Positions 1 through 8,715 of a stretch of DNA of 64,000 nt are shown here, piece by piece. Each line of letters begins with the position of its first letter. Within the stretch, counting starts at the first letter, position 1. The notes under the pieces are model-generated. The model did not search any database, was not told the origin of the DNA, and saw only the letters and a list, made by a program, of their open reading frames with translations. The translations under genes were made by a program, and so were the position numbers. This stretch comes from Cohnella lupini. GTDB lineage: Bacteria; Bacillota; Bacilli; Paenibacillales; Paenibacillaceae. The stretch lies in assembly GCF_003386205.1 (NCBI RefSeq), contig NZ_QRDY01000006.1:124001-188000 (forward strand). The letters run 5' to 3'.

Positions 1-128
1 TCCTGATCGAGGCTAACCTGAAGGAAGCGATCATGCGCTACATGTTAACCCAGTACGATCAACGTGTCTTTTCTTCGCAAATTACGCTGGACGTCGAAGA
101 CGAGATGTGGGCGGATATCGAATCGTAA
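1..128 (+). CDS. C-terminal end of an unidentified protein (5' end outside the window)
   Basis: An open frame enters from the left edge (first full codon at position 3) and ends at TAA 126-128, giving the last 41 residues of a protein ending in DVEDEMWADIES. The tail is acidic and shows no motif that I recognise. A strong terminator follows 42 bases after the stop, which supports a real gene end. The function cannot be named from this fragment. Confidence 0.6.
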   Translation, partial: LIEANLKEAIMRYMLTQYDQRVFSSQITLDVEDEMWADIES

Positions 129-170
129 TACCTAAGCTCGCTTGAAAATCAAAACGTGTTAAAATACAGA

Positions 171-209
171 AATGGCGGTACAAGGGTTATCCTTGCACCG
201 CCATTTCTT
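171..209 (+). terminator. Rho-independent terminator of the left-edge gene
   Basis: Inverted arms AATGGCGGTaCAAGG and CCTTGcACCGCCATT (one A/C mismatch) enclose the loop GTTAT and are followed by TTCTTGCCTTTT. It lies just after the stop of the left-edge reading frame. Confidence 0.8.
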
Positions 210-278
210 GCCTTTTAGGGGACCTCCAGCCATCTTATAAAAGAACGGTCTCCTTTTGTTTCCAGCGCAAAAAAACCA

Positions 279-320
279 GGGCGGTCTTAATGGTCAATTT
301 ATGACCTTTTGAGACAGCCC
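279..320. other. IS-end-like imperfect hairpin
   Basis: The outer arms GGGCgGTCTtAA and TTgAGACaGCCC enclose inner arms GGTCA and TGACC around ATTTA, so the whole 42 bases can fold into one long imperfect stem. The right arm (TTTTGAGACAGCCC) resembles the terminal inverted repeats of some insertion sequences (IS1182-type ends, from memory). There is no transposase nearby. It may be a decayed IS end or a tiny MITE, or a terminator-like hairpin by chance. Confidence 0.4.
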
Positions 321-377
321 AATGCAACAATTAATCAGATGGCGGCCGCAATTTTCACCACGTGAAGACACTTTGTC

Positions 378-665
378 AAAGTCGTATTTTTCGACTTTTA
401 ACCCACACAATCTTACGCGATACCTCACCATATTCGGTTTTTTCGACTTTGACCCGCATAACCACATTACGTGGTACCTCTCTATAGTCGGTTTTTCCGA
501 CTATGGCCGGCTCAACCTTACTTAGCACCTCACCATAGTCTGTTTTTCCGACCATGACCCGCACAACCTTAAGCGGCACCTCACCATAGTCGGTTTTTCC
601 GACCATGGCCGGCTCAACCTTACGTAGCACTTCGCCATAGTCGGTTTTTCCGACTATATGTCTCA
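378..665. repeat. Tandem repeat array A, 51-bp period, six units, hairpin in each unit
   Basis: Six units have equivalent bases at 381, 433, 487, 538, 589 and 640 (spacings 52, 54, 51, 51, 51). The core of the unit is the inverted repeat GTCGGTTTTTCCGAC, extended by ATA/TAT to an 8-bp stem in the third and sixth units. The part between hairpins alternates: one type carries GGCCGGCTCAACCTTAC, the other GACCCGCAyAACC, so neighbouring units differ and alternate units match. The minus strand is open through the array (17-residue repeats like GKTDYGEV), but no ribosome binding site precedes it. It lies between the 3' ends of two convergent genes. Confidence 0.9.
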
Positions 666-768
666 CACAGACTACGAGACACCCGATAGGCTGTATAGCT
701 TTGACCTAGTATGACAGCCAAGATTCTATTACGATGATGAATGTATTTTATATTTATAATTCCACGAA

Positions 769-823
769 AAAGAACGCATGAACGAGGTCGGGCTTGAGAC
801 CGACCTCGTTACATGCGTTCTTC
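769..823 (-). terminator. Terminator of the aldo/keto reductase gene
   Basis: Long stem: AAGAACGCATG and ACGAGGTCGG pair with CCGACCTCGT and CATGCGTTCTT across a short internal bulge and the loop GCTTGAGA. On the minus strand it is followed by TTTTTCG. It starts about 36 bases past the reductase stop codon. Confidence 0.8.
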
Positions 824-858
824 GCCTATTGCTTATCCTTAAGAACGATAATTCCAGA

Positions 859-1839
859 TCACCAAGCGTACGCTTTAGGGGCGGAACCGCCCGGCCCCGG
901 GAAGATTTCGTCCAAACGCTTAAGCGTGTCCTCTTCCAAGACGATATCGACGACGCGAAGAGCGGTTTGTAATTGCTCAAGCGTTCTTGGCCCGATAATC
1001 GGTGCCGTCATCGCCGGCTGTACCAACGTCCAAGCGAGCGCGACGTTCGCTTCGCTTTCTCCAAGCTCCCGGCAAAGCGCTTCGAACGCATGCAATTGAT
1101 CGCGATGCTTCTCCACTCTCTCCGGATTGTTCGCTCTCTTGGAGCCGGCGATAGGCTTTAATGCATGACCGCTTAACAATCCGCCTTCAAGCGGACTCCA
1201 TGCGATAACGCCGATTCCCAGCTCTTCGGAAGCGGGCAAAACCTCGAGTTCCGGCAGACGGCAGAGCAAGCTATATTTATGTTGTTCGCTGACGAGTCCG
1301 AGCATGCGGTGAGATTTCGCTTCGTATTGGGCTTTGACGAGATCGCGTCCGGCAAAATTGCTCGAACCCACGTACCCGATCTTGCCTTGATGAAGAACGA
1401 CGCTGAATGCTTCCCATAGCTCGTCCCACGATACGTTGCGATCCACGTGATGCATCTGGTAGAGCTCGATATGATCGGTCTGCAGACGTTTAAGAGATCC
1501 TTCCAAATGACGGCGAAGCTTATATGCGGACAATCCCGCTCCACTGTTGGGACCATCGGATTCATGGCTCATATCGCCATAGAACTTAGTCGCCAGCACG
1601 ACTTTCTCGCGGCGTCCGCCGCCTTGCGCGAACCAACGTCCGATGATTTCTTCCGTTCTGCCTGCGTTCTGGCCCCAGCCGTAAATATTCGCGGTATCGA
1701 AGAAATTGATACCGGCATCCAGGGCTGCATCCATAATCCGGAAAGATTCGTTCTCGTCCGTATCCACGCCGAAGTTCATCGTTCCCAAACAAAGCTTGCT
1801 TACTTTAAGGCCTGATCTTCCTAGCGAACTATACTTCAT
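859..1839 (-). CDS. Aldo/keto reductase family oxidoreductase
   Basis: A 326-residue NADPH-dependent (beta/alpha)8-barrel oxidoreductase, the usual length for the family. The catalytic tetrad is visible: Asp48 and Tyr53 in FFDTANIYG, Lys85 in LATKF and His130 in LYQMH. The C-terminal half has the cofactor-binding stretch IIGPRTLEQL. The opening MKYSSLGRSGLKVSKLCLGT is typical of the YhdN/YccK-like group that acts on aldehydes or sugar-like carbonyls; the actual substrate cannot be deduced. It is a single gene, with its own terminator at 769-823 and a 107-base upstream gap to the next gene's stop. Confidence 0.92.
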   Translation of the reverse strand: MKYSSLGRSGLKVSKLCLGTMNFGVDTDENESFRIMDAALDAGINFFDTANIYGWGQNAGRTEEIIGRWFAQGGGRREKVVLATKFYGDMSHESDGPNSGAGLSAYKLRRHLEGSLKRLQTDHIELYQMHHVDRNVSWDELWEAFSVVLHQGKIGYVGSSNFAGRDLVKAQYEAKSHRMLGLVSEQHKYSLLCRLPELEVLPASEELGIGVIAWSPLEGGLLSGHALKPIAGSKRANNPERVEKHRDQLHAFEALCRELGESEANVALAWTLVQPAMTAPIIGPRTLEQLQTALRVVDIVLEEDTLKRLDEIFPGPGGSAPKAYAW

Positions 1840-1902
1840 GATTTCCCACGCACCTTTGTATCGAATTTCTGTTACTTGTCTATTGTACCGGAAAATTTGT
1901 CC

Positions 1903-1940
1903 AAAACAAAGGAAAGGCAGCCAGAGAAGGCAGCCTTTCC
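1903..1940 (-). terminator. Terminator of the chemotaxis receptor gene
   Basis: Arms GGAAAGGCaGCC and GGCaGCCTTTCC (12 bp with one A/A mismatch) around AGAGAA lie just after the receptor stop. On the minus strand they are followed by TTTGTTTT. Confidence 0.8.
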
Positions 1941-1946
1941 TAAGGA

Positions 1947-3635
1947 TTAAAGGGTGAACTTCTTAACGATTACTTGCATGTCCTTGGCGATTCCGGACAA
2001 AGTCTGTGACGATTTCGTCATCTCTTCGCTGGAAGCCAGCTGTTCTTCCGTGGATGCCGCAACCTGTTGCGACATACCGGCCGTCTGTCTGGCGATATGC
2101 CCCATATTGGCGATCGACGCCGCGACTTCCTCGGAGCTTGCGGCCAATTGTTCGGCGGCAGCGGCAGCTTCCTGCACCCTGTTCGATACCTCGCCCGTCG
2201 ATATGACGATTTCCCGGAAAGCCGTTTCGGCGTGTTCAACGGCCAATACGCCCTCTTGGACTTCGGCAAGGCTTTTCTTCATGGTCGCCGAAGCGGACTT
2301 CGTGTCCTCCTGAATCGAAGCGATCAATTCGATTATGCCTTGCGAGGATTCGTCGCTCTGGGAGGCTAGCTTGCGAACCTCTCCCGCCACGACGGCGAAG
2401 CCTTTGCCATGCTCTCCGGCGCGCGCCGCCTCGATCGCGGCGTTAAGCGCCAGCAAGTTGGTTCGGGCGGCGATGTCGCCGATTAAAGCGGATATTTCGC
2501 TGATCTGCGAAGACTGCTGCTCGAGCTTGCGAATCGTAATGCTGGCTTGCTCGACGGAATCGTACAACCCTTTCATCCGGTCCGACACTTCGATGATTTT
2601 CTCCGAACCGTTATTCGCGCGTGCCGCCGCTTGTTGCGACAGCTCGGATACGTCTCCCGTCGTTTCCGCGATCCGCTGAACGCCTTCCGCCATTTCGTCG
2701 ATGACGCGTCCGCACTCCGCCGCGGTATTCGCTTGATCTTCCGAACCGGAGGCTACTTGTCCGATCGATTCCGAAACGTGTCTGGCGGCTTCGGAGTTCT
2801 GCTCGGAGCTCGCGTAAAGCTGGGAGGAAGCCGTTGCGACGGACGTCGCGGATTCCTGCAATTGCTTTACCGATTGCTGCAAGTTATTCAATGTCTTGTT
2901 CACGGATTCCATCATAACGCCGAACTCGTCCTTGCGTTTGATTTCAAGCGGCTTTACCGTCAAATCCCCTGTTGAAATTCTATTCATCATTGCAGTCGTA
3001 GCTCTTAGCGGTTTCGTGATATTCTCGATCAATGCCCAAGCCAAGGCGGCGATGACCAATACAATGACGATTCCCAAGTAAAACAACGCGGATGAAGTCT
3101 CCGTATACAGCTTATCGCTGTTCACTTCGCTTTGCTCTGCTCCGGCGTGATTATAGACGATTAATTTATCAACCGAGATGCGGAGATCCGCGAAAGCTTT
3201 GCTGATTTCTTCGAAGTTAGCTGCCGATTCCGCTTCGCTTAATTTTCCGGCGTTGCTAGCGGTGAATCCTTTTACGAACCTGGCCCAAGCTTCCTGCAAG
3301 GTTGCGTAATCCGCTTTGTCTCCTTCTGCAACCGTGTCCCCGTATTTCTTGATTCCGGTATCGATCGTACCGACGAGTTCGCCCATTTTATCGTTGACTT
3401 TTTTCAGGGCATCCGCGTCTTTCAGTATCGATGTTTGATAGTAATTGCTTAAAAACTGTTCAATACTAACGTTAACCTGGTTAATCGTCTCGATGCCGTA
3501 CATCCAATTCTTCGTTACGTCTTGCGTAAAATCGCTCATTTTCTTGATTTGGGTCAGTCCGTTCAAACCCAGCACGAATACGAAAACAAGCACGATGAAA
3601 AACGAGCCTAGAAGCTTTGTCCTAACCGATCTCAT
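1947..3635 (-). CDS. Methyl-accepting chemotaxis protein
   Basis: A 562-residue transmembrane chemoreceptor that would signal to CheA/CheW at the membrane. Order seen: TM1 (about 9-29), an extracellular four-helix-bundle type region of about 155 residues, TM2 (about 185-207), a HAMP linker with the P-x-x-x-L-t motif ([12 protein letters not shown]), and a long coiled-coil signalling domain. The highly conserved hairpin tip is present ([20 protein letters not shown], then [10 protein letters not shown]). Two Glu/Gln-rich helical stretches flank the tip and would be the methylation region. The ligand is unknown: the four-helix-bundle sensor has no recognisable pocket motif. It stands alone, without che genes beside it. 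The start is an ATG preceded by a GGGGG-type ribosome binding site. Confidence 0.93.
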   Translation of the reverse strand: MRSVRTKLLGSFFIVLVFVFVLGLNGLTQIKKMSDFTQDVTKNWMYGIETINQVNVSIEQFLSNYYQTSILKDADALKKVNDKMGELVGTIDTGIKKYGDTVAEGDKADYATLQEAWARFVKGFTASNAGKLSEAESAANFEEISKAFADLRISVDKLIVYNHAGAEQSEVNSDKLYTETSSALFYLGIVIVLVIAALAWALIENITKPLRATTAMMNRISTGDLTVKPLEIKRKDEFGVMMESVNKTLNNLQQSVKQLQESATSVATASSQLYASSEQNSEAARHVSESIGQVASGSEDQANTAAECGRVIDEMAEGVQRIAETTGDVSELSQQAAARANNGSEKIIEVSDRMKGLYDSVEQASITIRKLEQQSSQISEISALIGDIAARTNLLALNAAIEAARAGEHGKGFAVVAGEVRKLASQSDESSQGIIELIASIQEDTKSASATMKKSLAEVQEGVLAVEHAETAFREIVISTGEVSNRVQEAAAAAEQLAASSEEVAASIANMGHIARQTAGMSQQVAASTEEQLASSEEMTKSSQTLSGIAKDMQVIVKKFTL

Positions 3636-3785
3636 GATATTCCCCCTGATGATGTTGTCTACTCTCTATTTATCGTCATCGACCACTAGGAATGATAAGA
3701 GGTAAATCAATAATAAACGATTGTAAAATATGAATAAATTTCCATATTCAAGGTCCTTGCCTTGCGTTCCGAATCAATCGATTTA

Positions 3786-3828
3786 CCGGAAAAGAAGAAG
3801 CGGCTCCCGCGAATGGGCGCCGCTTCTT
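3786..3828 (-). terminator. Terminator at the end of the opp-lacI-mgtC transcription unit
   Basis: Arms AAGAAGCGGC (3795-3804) and GCCGCTTCTT (3819-3828) enclose a 14-base loop, with TTCTTTTCC following on the minus strand. It lies directly after the MgtC-like stop codon at 3831. Confidence 0.75.
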
Positions 3829-3830
3829 TG

Positions 3831-4340
3831 TTAATTCGCTTTTCTCTCTTGCCTCTCTAGCTTCTCCTGTCTCGATTGGACCCGTTCATGCTCCCGCTTC
3901 TCGATCCATCCGCCTACATAGATGAACAGAAACGCAATCGCGATCGTAAAGATCACGATGCCATAAAACCCGGCTCCGATACCGATGCCGACGCCTCCCG
4001 CGAAAAGGATCATCGCGGCCGAGGTCAAACCTTTCACCTCGAAGCCGGTTTTCATGATGAGCCCTGCCCCGAGAAAACCTAATCCGGTTACGATTTGCGC
4101 GGCCAATCGCATCGGATCCATCATCGTTCGTTCGTGCAGATGACTATACATTTCCACGCTTTCGATGGAAACAATGGTGATCAGCGCGGAAGCCACCGTA
4201 ACGAACGTATAGGTTTTCACTCCGGCGGGTTTGTTTTTATGAGTTCGGTCGAATCCGATCAACAGCCCTAGAAACGCGCTGAGAAGAATCCGGAAATAGA
4301 TTTCGTAATCGGAGAATAAGTCCGAAAAATTAATCGTCAT
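3831..4340 (-). CDS. MgtC/SapB family membrane protein
   Basis: A 169-residue integral membrane protein with about four hydrophobic segments followed by a charged tail (EKREHERVQSRQEKLERQE). The family core is clear: FLGLLIGFDR near residue 25, then KPAGVKTYTFVTVASALIT, and GLGFLGAGLIMK. Such proteins are linked to magnesium homeostasis or membrane-potential/phosphate adaptation in other bacteria; the role here is not shown. The ATG has a clean GGAGG site and follows the LacI regulator stop by only nine bases, so it is probably the last cistron of that unit. This is an unexpected companion for a sugar importer. Confidence 0.85.
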   Translation of the reverse strand: MTINFSDLFSDYEIYFRILLSAFLGLLIGFDRTHKNKPAGVKTYTFVTVASALITIVSIESVEMYSHLHERTMMDPMRLAAQIVTGLGFLGAGLIMKTGFEVKGLTSAAMILFAGGVGIGIGAGFYGIVIFTIAIAFLFIYVGGWIEKREHERVQSRQEKLERQERKAN

Positions 4341-4349
4341 GCGTACCTC

Positions 4350-5390
4350 CTAATCAACTCGCCCTCCAACGGAAGCGCAAGAATTTCTCTCGATGATTTT
4401 GCTATCGACGATCCAACGATCGTCATAAACGCCTTCCAGAACGGCAAGCTCATGCATGAGCAGTTTGACCGATTGCGCCCCCAGCTCGGAAGGCTGTAAA
4501 TCCATGCCCGTAAGCGAAGGCGTCGCCTGACTCATCATCGCGAGATCGCCGCAGATGACGAATATCGATATATCCCCGGGGACGTCAAGTCCCAAACCCT
4601 TAATCGCGTTCATCGCGCTGAATGCCGTGCGATCGTCGTCCGCGATTATTGCCGTCACTTTCTTCCCTTGCGCAATAAGCGCATGAACCGTTTCGTCGTA
4701 ACCGTAATTCATGTATTCTCCGGAATGAATATCGGGCATATAGCGGATCATATGCGATTGCGGTTCGATTTGATGCTCTCTTAACGCTTGAACGAACGCT
4801 TCCGTTCTTTCGAGGGAAACCGTTTTACGCAGACCCGCGTTAAGAAACATTATGTCGCTGTGTCCTAGACCGATTAAATAGCCGCAAATGTCGCGAATGA
4901 TACGATTATTGTCGTTGTTGACCGTGGGAACGTCCCTCACGTTCGAATTGATGATTCTACCGACCGTGACGAAAGGAATTCGGTTGCGGTGCAGCAAATC
5001 GATGCGTTCATCCTCTTCCTCCGGACCAAGGACGATGGCCCCGTCGATCGGATAGCTGGCCAAAGAAGGCGTCTTGACCTCCTGAGAGGGAATCATATCG
5101 AGAAGCACGCGGTATCCGAACGTGGAGGCTTCCAGTACGACGCCGTTGATGAACTGATTATGGAACGTACTGAAGAAGACGTTGCCGTGCTGGATCGTCA
5201 GCCCGATGGCCATCGTTTTCTTCGTTACCAAGCTCCGCGCGATATGATTCGGCACATAGTTCAATTCCCTTGCGACGTTCAACACTCTTTCGGTCACCTT
5301 TTTGCTCGCCGGTCTTTTCTGACTGAACACGTTGGATACCGTTCCTTTGGATACGCCTGCCTGACGGGCAACGTCATCGATTTTAGCCAT
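4350..5390 (-). CDS. LacI family transcriptional regulator
   Basis: DNA-binding regulator with the N-terminal LacI helix-turn-helix (AKIDDVARQAGVSKGTVSNV), the hinge helix (NYVPNHIARSLVTKKT) and a periplasmic-binding-protein-like sensor domain to the C-terminus. I place the start at the ATG at 5390, immediately before AKIDD; an in-frame TTG at 5411 would add seven residues with no family match. Length is then 346 residues, normal for the family. It sits directly downstream of the five Opp-type importer genes, so it most likely senses the imported sugar. The 16-bp palindrome at 11893-11908, with a central CG, is the best candidate operator. This is inference: binding is not shown. Confidence 0.9.
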   Translation of the reverse strand: MAKIDDVARQAGVSKGTVSNVFSQKRPASKKVTERVLNVARELNYVPNHIARSLVTKKTMAIGLTIQHGNVFFSTFHNQFINGVVLEASTFGYRVLLDMIPSQEVKTPSLASYPIDGAIVLGPEEEDERIDLLHRNRIPFVTVGRIINSNVRDVPTVNNDNNRIIRDICGYLIGLGHSDIMFLNAGLRKTVSLERTEAFVQALREHQIEPQSHMIRYMPDIHSGEYMNYGYDETVHALIAQGKKVTAIIADDDRTAFSAMNAIKGLGLDVPGDISIFVICGDLAMMSQATPSLTGMDLQPSELGAQSVKLLMHELAVLEGVYDDRWIVDSKIIERNSCASVGGRVD

Positions 5391-5459
5391 TTCTCGGCAA
5401 CAACCTTTCAAGGCGCCAAACCGCGATCAGGAAATACGAACATTGTTCCCGGATTCGGT

Positions 5460-6491
5460 TTAGCTAATGTTGACGGCGTCGTCATGAACGCCTTTCAGAT
5501 TCAGTTCCTCCGCGTAATGGCATGCCACATAGTGACGATCGCCGACTTCGCGGAGCGCCGGTGATTCCTGAACGCATTTATCGGTTCGGTACGCGCAACG
5601 CGGATGGAAATGGCAGCCGCTAGGAGGATTGGCCGGATTCGGCACCTCTCCCTCGAGAATGATCCTGCTTTTCTTCTGCTCCGGGTCGGGCTGCGGCACA
5701 GCCGACATGAGCGCTTCCGTATAAGGGTGCTTTGGCGATCCGAACAGAGAGTCCGTTGACGCCTGCTCGACTATCCGTCCCAAGTGCATAACGGCGACTC
5801 TATCCGAAATGTTCTGAACGATGGATAGGTCATGCGAGATGAAAATATAAGTAATCCGGTACTGCTCCTGTAAATCCTTAAGCAGGTTAATGATCTGGGC
5901 TTGGATGGACACGTCCAAAGCCGACACCGCTTCATCGCAGACGATCAGCCTCGGCTGCGTAATGAGCGCCCGCGCGATCGCGATCCTCTGTCTTTGCCCT
6001 CCGGAGAATGCATGGGGATACCGCTTCAAGTAGCTGGCGTTTAATCCCGTTTTCTCCGCGATGTCCGTTACCTTGGCGTCGATCTCCGACTTGTTCAGCT
6101 TAAAGTTAGCTACAAGCGGCTCCGAGATGATGTCGTACACGCTCATTCGCGGACTTAAAGAGGAATAAGGATCCTGAAAGATCATCTGAATGTCTTTTCT
6201 GAACTTCTTGGCTCCCTTGCCCTTCAGCTTCAAGAAATCGACGCTCTCTCCCGACTCCGAATGGTAAACCACATCTCCGGAGGAAGCGCTTACCCCCTTC
6301 ACGATGCACCTGCCCAACGTCGTTTTCCCGCTGCCGGATTCTCCGACTATGCTTAACGTCTCGCCTTCGTCCAGCTCGAAGGAAATATCGCTCAATACCC
6401 TTACCGAGGAAGGTTTACCGAAAAACGTCTTCTTGGATTTCACCTGGAAATCCTTGTTCAAATTCTTGACGTTAAGAATGGGTTTCTTCAT
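5460..6491 (-). CDS. Peptide/oligosaccharide ABC importer, second ATPase (OppF/DppF type)
   Basis: A 343-residue cytoplasmic ATPase that powers the importer together with the preceding ATPase. Walker A is GESGSGKT (residues 50-57), the signature is FSGGQRQRIAIARAL, Walker B is LIVCDEAVSALD, followed by the switch histidine in FISHDL. The C-terminal oligopeptide-type extension has the Cys motif CHFHPRCAYRTDKC expected for an OppF-type Fe-S or metal site. The start is the ATG at 6491, overlapping the upstream stop by four bases (ATGA); a longer open frame to 6626 lies inside the upstream gene and is rejected. Confidence 0.93.
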   Translation of the reverse strand: MKKPILNVKNLNKDFQVKSKKTFFGKPSSVRVLSDISFELDEGETLSIVGESGSGKTTLGRCIVKGVSASSGDVVYHSESGESVDFLKLKGKGAKKFRKDIQMIFQDPYSSLSPRMSVYDIISEPLVANFKLNKSEIDAKVTDIAEKTGLNASYLKRYPHAFSGGQRQRIAIARALITQPRLIVCDEAVSALDVSIQAQIINLLKDLQEQYRITYIFISHDLSIVQNISDRVAVMHLGRIVEQASTDSLFGSPKHPYTEALMSAVPQPDPEQKKSRIILEGEVPNPANPPSGCHFHPRCAYRTDKCVQESPALREVGDRHYVACHYAEELNLKGVHDDAVNIS

Positions 6492-7531
6492 ATCGAATCT
6501 CCTTCCCGCGAATCCGAGTACAGAAAACATCTGACCATATGATCGTCGGATATATGCGTCTTGGGGACGGATCGGGCGTTGCAGACACCCTCGATGCGAT
6601 CGCTGCAACGCTCGTAGAATCCGCACATCGGCGGCATATTGATAGGCATCGGAACCGAGCCCTCGATCGAGTCCAATCGCTTGCTCTTATCCCCTCCCAA
6701 TCGGGGCATCGATTTCAGCAAGCCTTTCGTGTACGGATGCTTAGGATTATAGAACAGCTCCTTCACCGGCGCCTGCTCGACGATCTTGCCTAAGTACATA
6801 ACGGCGACCTCGTCGCACATTTGCGCGATAATGCCGAGATCGTGCGTAACAAGCAGAATCGCCATCCCGAACTCCGCTTGAAGGGAACGCATCAATTCCA
6901 GCACCTGGGCTTGAATCGTAACGTCCAAAGCCGTCGTCGGTTCGTCGGCGATCAATAGCTCGGGGTTGCACGATAGCGCCATCGAGATCATCGCCCGTTG
7001 ACGCATCCCTCCCGAAAATTCGTGCGGGTATTGGTCGAAGCGCTTCTCTTGGTCGGATATTCCGACCTTTCCGAGCATCTCAAGCGCGATCTTCTTCGCT
7101 TCCTTCTTATTCTTCGTTCGGTGAATCAGGATCGCTTCCATGATCTGATTCCCGATCGTATACATCGGCGAGAATGCCGTCATCGGCTCCTGGAAGATCA
7201 TGGCGATCTTCCGTCCGCGAATCGAGCGAATCTTCTTGCTGTTCGGGTCAAGCGACAAGAGGTTCAGTTCCTCCCTTGTCTGCTCTTCCTCGGAGCGGTA
7301 TATGATCGTACCCGAAGTCTCGCACTCCTTCGGGTTAATGCTGATGATCGCTCTGCTCGTCAAGCTTTTGCCGCAGCCGGATTCGCCTACAAGACCTAAA
7401 GTCTTGCCTTTTTTGATCTCGAAATCGACCCCGTCGACCGCTCTCATTTCTCCGTTATCCATCTGTATCCGAATTTTGAGATCCTGAACGGACAACAGCG
7501 GTTGCTCTGCTCTTATGGCCTGAGTCGTCAT
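6488..7531 (-). CDS. Peptide/oligosaccharide ABC importer, first ATPase (OppD/DppD type)
   Basis: A 347-residue ATPase partner. Walker A is GESGCGKS (49-56), the signature is FSGGMRQRAMISMAL, Walker B is LLIADEPTTALD, and the switch histidine lies in LVTHDL. The C-terminal region contains the Cys-rich oligopeptide-type motif (MCGFYERCSDRIEGVC), as in OppD. It is translated between the permease genes and the second ATPase and overlaps the latter by four bases. Together these two form the heterodimeric nucleotide-binding pair of a family-C (peptide/nickel/oligosaccharide) importer. Confidence 0.93.
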   Translation of the reverse strand: MTTQAIRAEQPLLSVQDLKIRIQMDNGEMRAVDGVDFEIKKGKTLGLVGESGCGKSLTSRAIISINPKECETSGTIIYRSEEEQTREELNLLSLDPNSKKIRSIRGRKIAMIFQEPMTAFSPMYTIGNQIMEAILIHRTKNKKEAKKIALEMLGKVGISDQEKRFDQYPHEFSGGMRQRAMISMALSCNPELLIADEPTTALDVTIQAQVLELMRSLQAEFGMAILLVTHDLGIIAQMCDEVAVMYLGKIVEQAPVKELFYNPKHPYTKGLLKSMPRLGGDKSKRLDSIEGSVPMPINMPPMCGFYERCSDRIEGVCNARSVPKTHISDDHMVRCFLYSDSREGDSI

Positions 7532-7564
7532 GCTATCCCCTCGCTCGCTTATTAATGAAGTCGA

Positions 7565-8713
7565 TTACTTCTTGTATGGGTCGGCCGCGTCGCGCAATCC
7601 GTCGCCAAGGAAATTGTAGGTAAGCACGGTTAAGATGACGATCCCTAAAGGGAATAGCTTCCATGGGTACAAAGCGACGTTCTCGATCATCTGGGCTTCC
7701 TGCAGTAATACGCCCCAACTCGTGGCCGGCGAACGTATGCCCAATCCAAGAAAGCTCATGGCCGTCTCGCCGAGGATCATGCCGGGAATCGCCAGAGTGG
7801 TCGCCACGACCAAATAACTAAGAAATCCGGGAACTAGGTGCTTCACGATGATTTTCGTATTCCCAACCCCGGCAATCTTCGCGGCGACGACGTAATCTTC
7901 GTTCTTCAGGGAGATGAATTTGCCCCTGACGACCCTCGCCAGATCCGTCCAACCGATTAAGGAGAAGATAATGACGATATACAGATACATCGTCACGACG
8001 GGTATTCGAGGCGGTATGGCAGCCGACAACGCCATCCATAACGGCAACGTCGGGAATGAACGTATAATTTCGATAATCCGCTGAATGAGGGAATCGATCC
8101 ACCCGCCGAAGTACCCGGATATCCCCCCGATGATCAAGCCAATCACGAAGCTGATCCCCACGCCTACGAGCGGTATGCTCAATGAGATTTGGCTTCCGAG
8201 TACGATTCGCGAGAATAAATCCCGTCCCATCCCGTCCGTGCCGAGAAGGAACAATCGGCCAGGCTGTTCAACGCCGAACATGTGCGTGGACGTCGGAATA
8301 AGGCCAAGAAACTTATAGCGCTCTCCCTTGACGAACATTTGCAGCGAATAGCGCTTCTCCTTGTTCGCCACGAACATTTTTCTCATCGTCTCCGGATCCC
8401 TGGTAGACTTGAGCTCATACACGAATGGTTTGATATGGAACTTCCCGTCGGCATCCACGAAGCGCAGCGCCATCGGCGGAGCATTCACGTACTTACTGTC
8501 GTAGCTCTGCAGATCGTAAGGAGCTATGAATTGAGCGAATAAGGCAACCGCATAGAGCAAGCCTAGAATGATCAGGCTGATACGAGCCAGCTTGTGCTTC
8601 TTGAACCGGAGATACATAAGCCGCCATTGCGAGCTGTAATTGGTGTCCGCGCTCGCAAGCGGCTTAGCGGCGGCCGTCGTCTTCTGTCTTCTGAATAATG
8701 GAAGTGTGCTCAT
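7565..8713 (-). CDS. Peptide/oligosaccharide ABC importer permease (OppC type)
   Basis: A 382-residue membrane permease. It has the typical OppC N-terminal TM (about 37-57), a large extracytoplasmic loop of about 115 residues (residues 60-175), then five membrane segments. The EAA loop that docks onto the ATPase is at AAKIAGVGNTKIIVKHLVPG. The extracytoplasmic loop is longer than in standard OppC and carries FVEQ/GTDGMGRDLFSRIV, the conserved start of the permease core. It follows OppB by two bases, so the two are coupled. Confidence 0.92.
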   Translation of the reverse strand: MSTLPLFRRQKTTAAAKPLASADTNYSSQWRLMYLRFKKHKLARISLIILGLLYAVALFAQFIAPYDLQSYDSKYVNAPPMALRFVDADGKFHIKPFVYELKSTRDPETMRKMFVANKEKRYSLQMFVKGERYKFLGLIPTSTHMFGVEQPGRLFLLGTDGMGRDLFSRIVLGSQISLSIPLVGVGISFVIGLIIGGISGYFGGWIDSLIQRIIEIIRSFPTLPLWMALSAAIPPRIPVVTMYLYIVIIFSLIGWTDLARVVRGKFISLKNEDYVVAAKIAGVGNTKIIVKHLVPGFLSYLVVATTLAIPGMILGETAMSFLGLGIRSPATSWGVLLQEAQMIENVALYPWKLFPLGIVILTVLTYNFLGDGLRDAADPYKK

Positions 8714-8715
8714 CG

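Noticed and set aside
376-666. 96-codon minus-strand reading frame in array A
   Set aside because: It is made only of 17-residue repeats, has a GTG without ribosome site, and the matching array B is not open. I treat it as a consequence of a period divisible by three.
5411-5411. Earlier TTG start for the LacI regulator
   Set aside because: The added residues (MKGCCRE) have no match to the family start, and the ATG at 5390 starts right before the conserved HTH.
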